Source: Anisakis pegreffii
Lineage: Eukaryota; Nematoda; Chromadorea; Rhabditida; Anisakidae
NCBI GenBank assembly: GCA_035041965.1
Contig: JAPYMA010001478.1
Coordinates: 1 to 64,000, forward strand
Reading direction: 5' to 3'
DNA: 64,000 nt
This document shows positions 38,008 to 51,100 of this stretch, piece by piece. Within the stretch, counting starts at the first letter, position 1, and each line of letters starts with the position of its first letter. A program made the position numbers and the translations under genes. The notes beneath the pieces are model-generated. The model did no database searches. It was not told the origin of the DNA and was given only the letters and a program-made list of their open reading frames with translations.

Positions 38008-40830
38008 CCTTAAGAAAATTCATGCCACAATCACTGTAACTAGTCAATAGACGAACACTATAAATGTATCCAAAGAAAACCGTTCAATTTTAGCAGCCAG
38101 ACGTCTTGCTTTCATGTGCAAGCATGAGCTTATTGAGATAGTCGCTGTTCTCATGCCTTTATTGCTAATTGTAAGCAAAAATGAAGGATTCATGATAAGT
38201 CAGCATTTGGCAGCGATTTCATTTGATTGTAAAATGTAATCCGAATCAGTTTTGTGAATGTTATTTACAACCATACGAGTTATTAATTGAGCACCACGAA
38301 ACATTTCACGGTTGCTTCTGATAATCACAAAAATCTGATGATTTAGCAGTTCGAAACGTAACACTATAGAATTTTAGGTAAAGAAAGGAGATGGAAACAA
38401 GGAGTTGAGGGTCCCATTATGGTGTGTGGTCATTCGATTGCATATGAAGGCACTTTAATGTGAGGACCATTTGGGTGAGCAAAATTAGAGCGAAATGCAT
38501 AAATAGGTACTTTTTATGATGCGAACTAATACAAAATCTGAAATAAAATGAGCTGTATCACCATTTTAAACCATTAGCAATAGTGATATTCTTATCTGTA
38601 CCACATCTGATAGCATTGACGAACAAAACTAATTCTTGGAACGTATCATTCGACATTTTAACGAACCACTACGATCATTCAACTTCAGCTGTCGATAACA
38701 CACAATGATGTGCCAGTAGGAAGAAAGCAAAAATGGAGCAATGATTTCAGTTCCTACTTCACTTGGGAACAAAATTCTCCCATGATAAGTTTTAATGCGC
38801 TGGAGGATTAGCAGCAGTCCTTTGTTTACCTAAGAATAACCAAAAATGAATCCAATGAAGGTGGCATGGAAAATCAAGAGTTAATCCTTCCAGTGATATA
38901 AAGTCATACACACTGTAAAAAGCGAGGTTCTTTGATCATTTCAGCATTCACTTGCCTTGGTAATTGAGCAGAAAAGTAAACAACGCATCTGTCGAAAAAA
39001 CCTTGAATCGGTTTCTGACGCTGCCATATTAGGCTCTAATTTTCACGATGCTCTGAATTTGATTATATTTGCAAAATTTTCAATTCAATCATGAATCTTA
39101 CTGCAACATGTGATTTTGCAATAAGAACAATAGCGTACACACTGTCGCGATTATCGAATCGCGAGAATAATATAAAGTAATGATTCATAAACTAACTACT
39201 AATCGTACGTGAAAATTGATAATTTTACGTTAAGTCTTGTATTTCAGGTATTAGAAAACATCTTATGTATTTCGTGTTATTCACACATCATATTATTTGT
39301 TGAATGTATGCTTAATTTCTTCAAATTATTTTCAATTTCGGGCGGAGTGTCACGATTGGTGAATCACGAAAAGAATTTAAAGTAGTGATTCGTGAAACTC
39401 AGACGATCCCATGAAAGTCTTAGTGGACAATGCGAAAGGTGAGATAACCAATATGATAAGAAAGGGATCGAAACATAAGCTAACAGAAGAATTTATGAAA
39501 CATTGTTGTTTTGTCTTTTGAATTTCATACTATAATCATAATCGCAATCTACGGATGCTTCGCACCACAACACAATTTCTTTATGTGTTTCTTCTTTGCG
39601 ATTAACATGAAAGTGTTATTGTAAAGCAGTTTGATCACTTTTGTCATCAGAAGGTCTCTTGTAGCTTTAATTTTAATGTTCATTGTAACATTTCGTAATC
39701 TTCTGGAAATGTTATTAACCATTAGCTGTTTATCGATGCTCCATTAATACGCGAAATACTTTCAGTGATTCAACTCTAGTTTATCGGATTACTAGTCATT
39801 TGTTATGTTCGAATGATTAATCCTTATGGTTATCATTATTTAAGAACGGTTTAGTTACCCAAAACTGGACAATTATTAAAGCGAGAACTTGGACTGTTGA
39901 TCTATTCAAATTATTCACGATGTTATGACAAGAAATTACAGAAGCGTAATTGCCACGACTGTGTGTCGTGAAGTGATTTTGAAAGATTTGATTTGTTCAA
40001 TGACTTGTTACTATCGAAAATATGATTTTGCTATTTGATTGATCTGATGCTTTGATTTTGCTACGTGATGATAATTTGATTTTGCTATGATAGATGATTT
40101 GTATGGTTTAATTACCCAAGTTTGAGATTGAAACGATTGGACAACCAAGAGTGTGCAAATCGCTACACACACCAACAAATTCGTACTGTTCTCCTGCTAA
40201 AAAAACATTCATACGGCCGATTAACTGATCGCAATATTGAAACTGCTTATTAAGAAACGGTCTGAGATTGAGTGCGTGAGAAGAATATTTCCAAACAGTT
40301 TGCACATTCTGTGATTTAGATTGCTCACACTTTGTGATAACCACATACGCAGTCACTCACTGATATCATCACAACGATAAAACCGTCCTAATCAGCCACT
40401 CTTTCAATTCGAGCACCAGCAAAATGCATTCGGAAATTTACTTTTTAGAGATGCAACTGGTCTGTTACGTACATGTTATTTATGGTTTTAAAAATGCATA
40501 CTACGTGCACCATTCATAACTGCAAATGCACTGTTCTGATGATGTTACCTTCAACGTTAATGCCTAATTATTCTAAATGGCCATAATGTGATCAACGAAC
40601 CATTGCACATCAATGAACACATCGACAACAACATCAAAAATATGTAGTTCCAAAATAAAGATAACGAGCAAATAGATAGGTAACAGGAATTGTTGAACTA
40701 TGCCGGAATTTTTCTCGGCAAATGATTACGTGATACATCGTTGAATCTGCTCCAGTCGATTGAATGCAAAGGAAATTTGACGCTAGGAATGATCTCAAAT
40801 CGACATTTACCAAGCAACATGGGCAATCGG
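34950..40830. repeat. Tandem segmental duplication copy 1 (gene C body and upstream DNA)
   Basis: The segment matches about 42870-47855 (gene D and its upstream DNA) at an offset of about 7.92 kb across the genes. Exonic similarity is very high. The upstream part is more diverged and differs in length by several hundred bases, but has recognisable islands such as 38210-38280 and 38905-38950. Confidence 0.85.
38008..40829. other. Upstream region of gene C, no gene seen
   Basis: It is paralogous to 45935-47855 upstream of gene D, so islands shared by both may mark promoter elements. An internal direct repeat occurs at about 39145-39195 and 39348-39400. No open frame has a recognisable domain. 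Confidence 0.5.
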
Positions 40831-40840
40831 GAATTGTCGT

Positions 40841-41116
40841 ATTCGAGGAATGGTTTGCGTCAACTGGTTTAAGGCAAGGTGTTCATGTTGTCTTAGCCTT
40901 GAATGTGGTAACAGTAAAAAAAGACTGATGAAGTCTATCAATGTGAAGGAAACCGCTTACAGGAGGAAGGTGAGCAAATTGGCGGGTTCATATTTTGGTA
41001 GTTTGCTCATTCATCTTCCAAGGAAACATTCCAGGGATCATTTTACTTGTGCAGAGAACAGTCACCAAAGAATTTATCGAAAAACATTGTCTAATGCCTT
41101 TGATAGGAGTAACTAA
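40841..41116 (+). pseudogene. Possible reverse-transcriptase-like fragment
   Basis: In one frame, 40841-40920 reads EEWFASTGLRQG followed by hydrophobic residues. This resembles the GLRQG block of non-LTR reverse transcriptases, but the CxxSP that normally follows is absent. The paralogous copy at about 16795 has a stop and a substitution in the same block. No further RT motifs were seen, so this is a weak call. Confidence 0.2.
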
Positions 41117-41727
41117 GTAAAGCACTCATTATAGGAAATGCTGCATCTGGAGGAAATGCACAACGGAGAGGAAGTATCGTACACGGAATGGGACAAAACG
41201 CAACAAATGAAAGATGTGTTCATGAGATCAGTAGATACAGACAATGAAACCCCAATAAGAGATCTTGAACAAAATTTCTAAAAATTTTGCTCAGATTCAG
41301 CGAACTGGCCTTTAAATCAGTTGAGCGCCAGAATATCTAGGTTTTAATTCCAAAAGATACTCTGATTATTGCACATCTAAAAACAAGTCAGCTTTATTGA
41401 ATTAAACCGTTAAATTGAGATAGAATATCACGAGTCATCCATAGATGACTCGAGATATTCTGGCGCTTCACTGATTCAAAGTAATCACAAATGTGTAATA
41501 ATCATCGGAGTGAGCATCAACCACATTTCACATCATTTATTATGGAAAGAATTTATTGGGAAATATGGTAAGACAAGTAGAAGATGACAGTAGAAGAACG
41601 ACAAGAGAGCTGACTCTATCAAATAATTATTGTTGAAATCAATTAATTGGTCGTGACAGCGATAGCATTCAGATAGAAACAGAACTCATATTCAAGCGTT
41701 ATTTAAGGTATCGAATAGCATCGATAT

Positions 41728-44700
41728 TTAGTTGTTATTGAAGGAGACGGTTGATTTGATCCTCTCATAGCGTTCTGAATACGAACAGCACTGCTGATAG
41801 GGCGAGAATGGTGAAGGTGTCAAGTAAATGAGTAGGCGGTGCAGCTTTCGTTGTTGCTTGTTCGGTGGTGGTGGTCGGGGGTTGTTCGGGGTGGTGGTGG
41901 TCGGGGGTTGTTCGGGGGTGGTGGTCGGGGTTGTTCGGGGTGGTGGTCGGGGTTGTTCAGGTGTCGAACTACCTCCAGAACCCTGAGATTTCGATCGATT
42001 TATTATTCGGCAACTAACGTCTATGATATTAATTCATGAAAAACGAAATAAATGGAAATAGTGTTTCATTGCAGGTACAATTATAATAACATTTTAAATG
42101 TGACAATGCTCTTCAAATGTCTTATGCTAAGTTGCCCCGACATTATGCTAGTTGTCTTTTGTTAACCAATTAAAATATTCTTATTCGCGCTTAGGACTTA
42201 TATTGTGGCTACATGATGTTTTTCAGTAGAGGAAATTTTTAGGATTAGAATGACCCTGAAATAAACTGGTGACATGAATGCTTTCTTAAATTAAAACCTC
42301 AACTCTCCAAGCGTTTTAATTGAAACAAAGAAATTTTATAAAAGATATCCAACGTACGCCTTGTCCCCATGGAAATCCATTAATGATCGAGTGACAGTTC
42401 TCTGAATGCTCAGGACCAAGCGGTGGCAATTCAGTCGCTACAGGCATCGTCGGACATGACTTTGGATTGACCCAACATTCCATTATTTTCACTATCTAAA
42501 TTCAGAGACATTGTCGGGGAATTCATTCAACATTTTAAAGCAAAATGTATCGTCTTCTACGCTCTGGGAAAGCACTAGACAGGCACGAAAAGAACGCACG
42601 GAAGAGGATTCGAGCTCCGTGGAAGGTAGAAAATAGAAAACTAACTTAGAGAATGACTCTTGCTGGAATGTACATACGGATATACAACGTGGAATGTTTG
42701 TGGAATTTGAGAACGGGCCACGAAAACGTCATAAATTAGCGATGGGGCTGTTGCCAATTTTGCTGGTGAGCAGTGATTACAATATAAGGTAAAGACTCAA
42801 CAACAACGTCTAAAATGCTGATGCTAATTCTGTGTGTTATGGATCAGAAATACGCAAGAATCTACCTGATAACGAGCATTCCTGACTGGTGGTGGATCAC
42901 ACGAGTTCGGTTGTCTCAGATCGAGATGATGTGCTGAACCAGCGATTAGGAAAGTATACACACCATTCTCAGCAGCCTCTGCGATGCCTGGAGCCGTTTT
43001 ATAAACACCACCAGGAGACCATGGGTCAACATCACCATTTCTGAAAGAAACGCTGGTCATTCGGGCAACAAATTATCTTCAGAATTTACATCGTCAGGTA
43101 CTAAATCTTGGTTCTTCTAGAGAAAGCATTAGGCGAAGGCGATTGATTCATCGAAATGTAAAAAAATTGCTTGCATTTCGCGTAAGTCAGTGAAAATGTG
43201 TAAGTTCGGGAATTATATCATGACGGACGCTCGAAGAGATGCCTAACGTTTTGGAAGAAATTAAACTTTCAAGAAATAATGCAACCGTAAAATCATGCAA
43301 ATATCATTTTGTTGCAATGAGTGGTAACCGTTTGCGATGGAAGACGGAAAGAGCGTCAAACTAAGAAATAACTAAAACAAATTAGTGATAATGCAACTGT
43401 AGTTGAGCGCCAGTAACGTACGTGAACACAATATTGCTCGCAGCAGCAAAATTGAAACCGTATTCAATTTTTACTGAATCTGGATGGAGGAATCCATCGT
43501 ACCATCCCATTAACCCGAATTCATCATTGCAGAAGGCGTATTGACCATTCACTGGACCACCTTCCGCTTTACAATCATCCGAGAAGAAGTCATTCGGTGG
43601 TCCTTCAGAGCACATCGCAATCACCAACTCGGTACAAGTCTGTAAATAGGTGATATTCATTGGTGACGACGCGCACTGAACCCGATATATTCCGTTGTAT
43701 GCATATCTCTGTTTAGTTCACAACAACGAGAAGACTTCTTGCTTTGAACTGAACTTTAACATGCACGCACGTATTGAAAGCTTTTGAATTATGCATTAAT
43801 TTCAGCGCACTTTAACACATTCTAGTACGGTCACTCTGTGAGTATCAATATAACCGTCTCAACCAACCTGCCAAGGCCATCCGAGTGCTGATCCAAGATT
43901 CGCCATTGCAGTATCTCCACATTTATCATAATTAACACAACTCGTCATCATGTCACCTGTGAAATTGTAGTAAACGTTGGATAATTCATACATGACTTTG
44001 GCCGCTTTCTTCTCATCAGTCACTTCCTTTGCAGCGAATTTCTTGCAAACGTACTGAAACAATAGTCATTTTCAAAGTGATTCCCATTCTTTATTCTTAT
44101 CATTTTGCTCTTCCACGACTATCATGTCATTCAATTGTGGACGCACGTTGGAAGTGGATAACTTTGAGATAAGGAGCAATAGGGATTGCTGGTGAACTTT
44201 TTAATAAGGCTGATTATTTGGGACGATTTCAGGCAAACTGCTTGCTCTATTTTGCTCACTCGGCTAATTTTCGGACGGCTTCGAGAAATGTACTTACATT
44301 AATTGGCCATCCAGGAAGAGGTTCGAGGAAATTGGATGGATACGGATAGTCAACCATAGCCATGTAATCCATAGCCTCATTAATCCATCCAATCAGATAC
44401 CAACCATCATCAGGTTTGGCCAGCAATGATTTTTTTTCAATGTGAAACAGATTATTCAAATATTGACGTCCACCTGCTGAAATTTTTTTGTCGGATGAAA
44501 TAAATGTAGAATCGCTAAATAGTTTTAATCAGGAATATCTTCCAGCAACGTCCTCATTTGAAGACAACAAACCTGTTTTTGAAAGTGACATTATCGCGGC
44601 AAGTCCATTCGTGATTGTTCTTTCGTTGCATCCAGCGTTCAAGAAATCCTCCTTCACCTTATGTTCAAAAGCACCCGGATCAACACCACCACCCGGGAAG

Positions 44701-45934
44701 TACATCAACGGTGCGGATGAGGCCCATGCTCTATAATGTATCATGTTGCTGATCTTAAAATCAGTTTTATATCACTAAAATTCGTAGCTCCAAAACATTA
44801 TTGGAATATATACCGACAGATTTATTAATTATTCATCTCCATCCTAATAAAGTTCCAACAATCTGTAAGTGCTGTATTCGACTGAATGGAAAAACACTAA
44901 TGTGATGAATCACCTACCCGGTAATAATATGAGGATATTTCATTCGAAACCAGGCACTTAGCATCCCTCCATAGGATCCACCGAAAGAGATCACCGGAGT
45001 GTCTGGAGGACAATGGATAACATACTCTTTGAGGTATGGAATTAATTTCGCGTAGTCAGCAAGAGCTTGTGTAGAAGCCAGATAACCGAGATATTTGACG
45101 TTCTGAAATAAGTGAGTGTTATAGCACATATCCTGTCAACTTGTTCTTCATATGAATAGTATCAAGTTATGAATAGTATCAACTTGTTATTATGCTTCTT
45201 CAAGTTAGCATTTTCTTATCCAATGGGAATAACATATTCACAGAACGTTTAATGAAGCGGTCTCACCGTATAGCTCAAATTGCCAAATGGCATCGATGTA
45301 CCGTAGTAACGATGTTCAGCGAAAACAATCGCCGCTTTGAATTGCTTCGCCAGATCCCACATTATTCCCTTCAATTGCAGTATAATTGATTCAAAGGTGC
45401 GAACATTCTATTAAAAAGCAGAATGGTGATTGAGTTTGCACCCGGTCACCAGCCAATGATAACAAAAAATGACAACAACTAGCCGTATTCTCAGCGAATC
45501 CTTCTATTGTGCCCTCATTGCCTGTGTAAAAAAATATCGGTCCTCCCTGCTCATAATAGGTCAGGTTGTACAAATACCTGAAGTCATTTTATTTTCATTC
45601 GAAGCAAGCGAGTGCAGATGAAAACAATGTACATTTATTAATGGGCTTCTAAGAGGATGAGTAACTCCATACTGAGCAAATGTTGAAGTAGATTTTGATT
45701 CAGAGCTCACTTCATTGGGTAAGTTCGGTCAGAAGTGTATGCGAAATTATCAACAGGTACTTCATAATAGGCTGTCGTCCATGAATAATGACTGGTTTCG
45801 GCCTGCGGTGTAGCTCGACTGATTAATGTGATGGGATCAACTGCTTGTCGAAAATGTTGTTTTGCCGAACAGATGCCAACTGTGGACATCATCAGAAGTA
45901 CACAAATGCAGAGGCATCGCACCGATGGAATCAT
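41728..45934 (-). CDS. S28 serine carboxypeptidase D, chimeric, with frame-shifted stalk
   Basis: Exons in transcript order: 45934-45711, 45577-45484, 45368-45267, 45102-44918, 44730-44573, 44476-44298, 44053-43868, 43639-43422, 43040-42866, 42495-42358, 41982-41728. All phases agree, giving 637 residues. It has a signal peptide and catalytic motifs GGSYGG (Ser183), NGDVDPW (Asp454) and HHLDLR (His486/487). Exons 1 to 8 match C. Exons 10 and 11 match A, and exon 9 is a patchwork. In exon 11 the three stalk repeat units total 71 bases instead of 81, so the frame after the repeat differs from A. The product ends in a Pro/Arg/Gln-rich tail without the hydrophobic segment. If the indels are real, D is secreted; if they are sequencing errors in C runs, it is tethered like A. 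Intron 2 begins with GC, as in C. Confidence 0.88.
41863..41965 (-). repeat. Degenerate coding minisatellite in gene D
   Basis: These are the same Pro/Thr-coding units as in gene A, but three spacings are 22, 23 and 26 bases instead of 27. The differences are in the C runs and the ACC count. Confidence 0.85.
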
Positions 45935-47855
45935 CCTTAAGAATATTCAAATCTCAATTATTGTATCTCATCAATAATGAAATAATGTAAGTTCACTCGA
46001 ATCGGACCGTTTGAGACTGAAGTAATGTAAACTCGTCCGAATGAGACTGTGTCTTCACATTTTTACGCGCAGGCTTCATATGCAGTTATTAGCTTATTGA
46101 CAATGAGATAATCGCTGTTCTCGATGCCTCAGTGCTGAGCAGAAATGAACCATTAATGATAACTGCGCGTTTAAGTAGCGATTTCATTTGTTTTTAAAAT
46201 ATGATCCGAATCAGTTTTGTGAATGTTATTTACAATTATGCGAGTTTATAATTGATCAATACGGAACATTTCACTAGGGCTTTGATGAATATGATGAGCA
46301 CATGAATTAGCAGTTCGAAACGTAACATTAATGAATTGGAGGAGAAGAAGAGAGTTCTGGTAATTGATAGTTATAAGGAGGTGACATTAAGATGGTCTCA
46401 TTATGGTATGTTGTCCTGCGTAAAACTAAAAGTGAACAACTGCAATGCATTCAGTGTGAACATGAAATTGCATATGAAGGCAATTTAATGTGAGGACCAT
46501 TTGGGTGAGCAAAATTAGAGTGAAATACATTAATAGGTACTTTTCACATCGTGAGGGAATGCAAAATATGAGTTAATATGAACTGTTGCACCATTTTAAG
46601 CCGTTATCAATAGAAATATTCTAATCTGTACCACATTTGATGGCACTGACAAACAAAACTAATTCTTGGAACGTATTATTTGACATTTTAACGAACCACT
46701 ACGATTATTCAATTTCAGCTGTCGATAACACACAAAGATATGCCAGTTAGAAGGAATCAAAAATGGAGCAATGATTTCAATTGTTATTTCAGTTGAGAGC
46801 AAAGTTGTTTGATGATAAGATTTGATACGTTGGAGTATTAGCTGCAGTCCTCTATATTTCCAAAAAAAAAATGATAACCAGAAAAGAATCCAGTGAAGCT
46901 TGCACAGAGAATCAAGAGTTAATCCTTCCACTGATCAAAAGTTATATGCACTGTAAAAAGCGAGGTTCTTTGCTCCTTTCAGCATTCACTTGTCTCAGTA
47001 ATTGAGCAGAAAGGTAAACATCGAAAGAAAGGTTGAATCGATTTTTGACACGACTATAATAGGGTTTAATTTCCCCAACGTTTTGAATTCGATCACAATT
47101 GCTAACTTTTTAATTCTTTCATGAATCCCGTTGCAAAAGTGATTTTGCGATAGTAGTAATAGATTATATACCTAAGAATCTGTACTGCTCTCCTTGGGAA
47201 AAAATTACTCAAAAAGCCGGTGAACTCATCACAATGTTGACACTGCTTAGTAGGATATGGTCTGTGACGTGAATTTGTAGGAAGAAAATTACCGAACTGT
47301 TTGCTTTGTTGTTAGTAAGTAACTACTTCACATTCCATGTCCATGCATTGCGGAAGCTTTGTGATAACAAACTGCATATTTCTCCACTGATATCATCAGA
47401 ATGATGAAATAGTCCTAATGCATTCGAGGATTTATTTTTCAGGTATGCACCTAATGTTTAATAAGTGTTTGCATAGTGTGCACAGCACTTGAACTGCAAG
47501 TGCACTTTTGTAGTGATACGTTACCTTCAAAGTCAATACGTAATAAATCTCAACAACCATAATACGATCAACGAACGACTGTACACCACTGAACACATCG
47601 ACATCGCATCAAAAATGTATGGTTTAAAAATAGAAATTTTGCCCAAATAGATAGATATCATGAATTGTTAAATTATGCAATGGAATATGAATTGTTATGG
47701 CATTGTGTTCTTCAGTAATGATTATGTGATATGTCGTTGAATCCACTCGTTTTAGCTGTCTGAATACAAAGGAATTTTGATGCGTAAGAACGATTGTCGA
47801 ATCGACATTTACCGAACAACGTGAGCAATAGGAAAGTGTCGCTATATTGGTGCTA
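42870..47855. repeat. Tandem segmental duplication copy 2 (gene D body and upstream DNA)
   Basis: Paralogous to 34950-40830. It ends near 47855, where similarity to the sequence just before 40830 stops. Confidence 0.85.
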
Positions 47856-48134
47856 TTACTTCTAACATAAGTAAACGAATATTTGACAGAATCTTTATTC
47901 AATTCAACAGAAAACATAAAAGTGACAATGTGACATCATGTTGTCATGTTACCTTGTAGGATAACACCGAAAAAAGTAAATGTGAGAAAATTATTCAGTG
48001 ATAGCTGTGATAATGAAGTGCTGAATATGAAAACTGCATAAAAACGATGCGTTTCTCTGCTGAAATGCATTGCTTCAGATATGCTTCAGTGTCGTTGACG
48101 AACGGAGCTAAGCGAACACAACTGAGACATTCGA
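45935..48134. other. Upstream region of gene D, no gene seen
   Basis: Diverged copy of the gene C upstream region up to about 47855, then a short unique stretch before gene E. No domain-bearing open frame was found. Confidence 0.5.
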
Positions 48135-51100
48135 TTACATCGTCACTTTATTGGTACGAAGATTCTTCCCGCGACGAATCGGCTTGTGTACTTTGTTGAA
48201 ATCTTCTAAAAGTGGTAAATTTAAAGAGAATAAATATGACTGATAATTACAACGATTCAGGGTATTTCGTTAATGGCATTCATTTAATTTAACCATTGTT
48301 TCAGACAATTCTCTTGCTACTTTATTATTGCAGTTAAGTAGCCTTGTTAAAAGGAGTGGATCAGTGATGAATCTGAACATCAAAATGAAATAATCTTCAA
48401 ATGATATAATTGACAGAACTGATTCTGGTGTTCATTGCGTCCGGTTTTTTATTCCATATGGATTACGTTCCTGCTACTAATATTCGTATTTTTTCATGAT
48501 TGCAGTTGGGTTGGCATTGAAAGGGAGTGGTACGCATTATGGACAAATGAGCTGACATTCATTGGTAAATGATACCACGAAATGAAAAGATGCATGCTTT
48601 TTTGCACATTATGATTGTTGTGAAGCACGTAAAAGACGTGAATCGCAATTTGAGGACGAGAAACTTTTGCATGATGACCAATTGATTTTTGGCCGGATTT
48701 GACAAGAGTGCAATAAAGCTGAGGAGATTTATGCGGATTGGCGAGAAAAATACCGAATAATTTTGTAGTGTATCGCTGATGTTCATTCATACGTCTAAAA
48801 CGTTTCTCGGCATCGTGTATCCATTTTCTGATGTATGTACGTTCTAAGTTACGTGCTTCTTTGACCGCATCTGTATCTTTGGGATGTGATCCACGGAGAT
48901 CGTAATGATGTGCACCATCCTTTAAAATTAAACAATTTCTTTTGTGTATCGTTTAACTACAACACACATTCACAAACTACCGCACTTCAAAAAAATTTTC
49001 AGCTGAAAAAAAGTTAGAAATCAAAAGATTAAGGCAGCAATAGAACACACCTAAAGTAAACAAGAGTGCCTAGCTAGATGTCAAAAAATCTCTATTATCA
49101 GTGTTCAGAAAGAAACGCACAGTTTCCTACTGATCAAACATTAGCCTCTTACGATGTTTACTTTTAACGATAATCCAAAACGATAGAATGGGCAGTGACT
49201 GAAATATAAGCCGAAGATATTACTGATAGGCTGATAGCGTGATTAAAGACCACTCACCTCAATAATGATACTGACAAGAGAACCGCTGGTTTTTGGTTGC
49301 AGAGACCAACCACCACCCGACCAAGGATCCAAGTAACCATTGCTGCAAATGGATTTATCGTTGACAGCATGATAAAAGTCTTATGAAGTTTACATTTAAT
49401 TATTTGTAGGCAGAACTGAATACATCTGATTTATTAGCAATATACGATTTATTTATTGCACGCAGTGAACAGAATTACTTGGTAAACGACTGTACGATGG
49501 GAAATTGTTGAGCTCCTGAAGAGGAGTTCTAACGCAAAAAATGGGTACAGGAAGGAAATGAGCTCACCTGAAAACAATATTGGTCGCTGTTGGATAATGA
49601 TCACCATAATTAAGTATGGCCCAGTCAGGTCTCGTCAGTTGCTTAGTATATCCAATTTTGCCGAACCAACTCTCACATCCAGCGATCACACCTGAACTGA
49701 ATTGATTATCTGTTTGCTCTTAAACGCTATCGGCAATATTTCGGATGTCTTCAATGCCAGCTTTTCCTTCATTAGGGCTTTCGCTGTCTTTAGATTTTAC
49801 TAAATTATTAACTGACTGAGTCATTCTAACGATCAGATATATTATATGTGAGAAATCAATGTGAATAAAACTACAGATGTATTATTAGATGAAAGTTTAT
49901 TGTAATGTGTTGAACCTTGCATTGTGAACGGACAATCATTCCAAAAGAAATCATTCGGTGGTCCACTTCCACACTGCTGCATTATCATTTCAGTGCACGC
50001 CTGAAAAGCGATCATGAATGGTGTCAACTGTTTTCCAGGTCTCAGGTGACCTTTTGAAGAGAATTCAAAATGTTTCCCTTACCTGCCACGGCCATCCTAG
50101 TGGATCGCCCAGTGCGCCATATGCAGAATCATCACAAACGGCCGCATTAACGCAGAGAGTTTCCTTTTGGCCAGTAAAGTTATAGTATAAATTCACCATC
50201 GAGTACATATCGAATGCATGCTCTTCGGCACTTTTCCCTAGGGAAGAGTTGAAAAATCCACATGCAACCTTTAAAGAACAGTATACGCAATGAATACTCG
50301 CATGAAAACATCTTTTTTTTTCTTCGCGTCACTGCTAAGCGATATGTTCGCTTAGCAGTGACGCTTCGATACAATATATTTGCAGATTGGTTTAAGTTAA
50401 TCTTGATTGTTGATACTTGAGCAAATAAACAATACGGCAACATTCATGGCTCCATAAAAAATTGCTACAGACTGTCACAGAATGCTACCGAATTGAGCTT
50501 ACCTTGACTGGCCATCCAGGTAGAGGGGCGAGGAAGTCGCTGGGATACGGATAATTGACCATAGCCATCGATTCAAATGATTCACGAATGAATTGTTTCA
50601 AAAAGTATACATCTTCTGATTTTAGAAGATACGATCTTTCCTCCAATTTGAAAAGCTTGTTCAAATATGAACGACCGCGGTCTGAAGTATGCGATTTGTT
50701 GGTTAATGAAAATGGATGTATGAAAGGGTTATGAACTTGTGACAGGATTGTAAAAGAGCGTGTGATTCACAAGGAAGCAAGGGATATTGAATGAAAAAAT
50801 ACCATAGGAATGGAAAAATAAATCGCAGAAACCTGATTTAGAAAGCTGTTCAAGAGCATTCCATGCGGCCAAAATACTGTCCGCTTTGCAGCCAGCATTC
50901 ACAAATGATCTCTGAACGATATGATCGAAGACATCTTCAGGCACAGTCGTTTCAGGGAACCAGAATACAGGAGCGCTTGCTGCTATTGAGCTGAAATTTG
51001 ATGATAGGTATCATGCTCGCTTCACTTAATCGAAATAATCAAGGTTTATGATTTCTTCAACAATCGAACACATCAATAAGTTTACGATCACCGCAATGAG

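Larger units (their letters stand above)
40830..43040. repeat. Segmental duplication copy 2 (3' end and flank of gene D)
   Basis: Close copy of 16790-19050. It abuts the C-type duplicate at about 40830, where the upstream homology of gene C ends. Confidence 0.9.
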
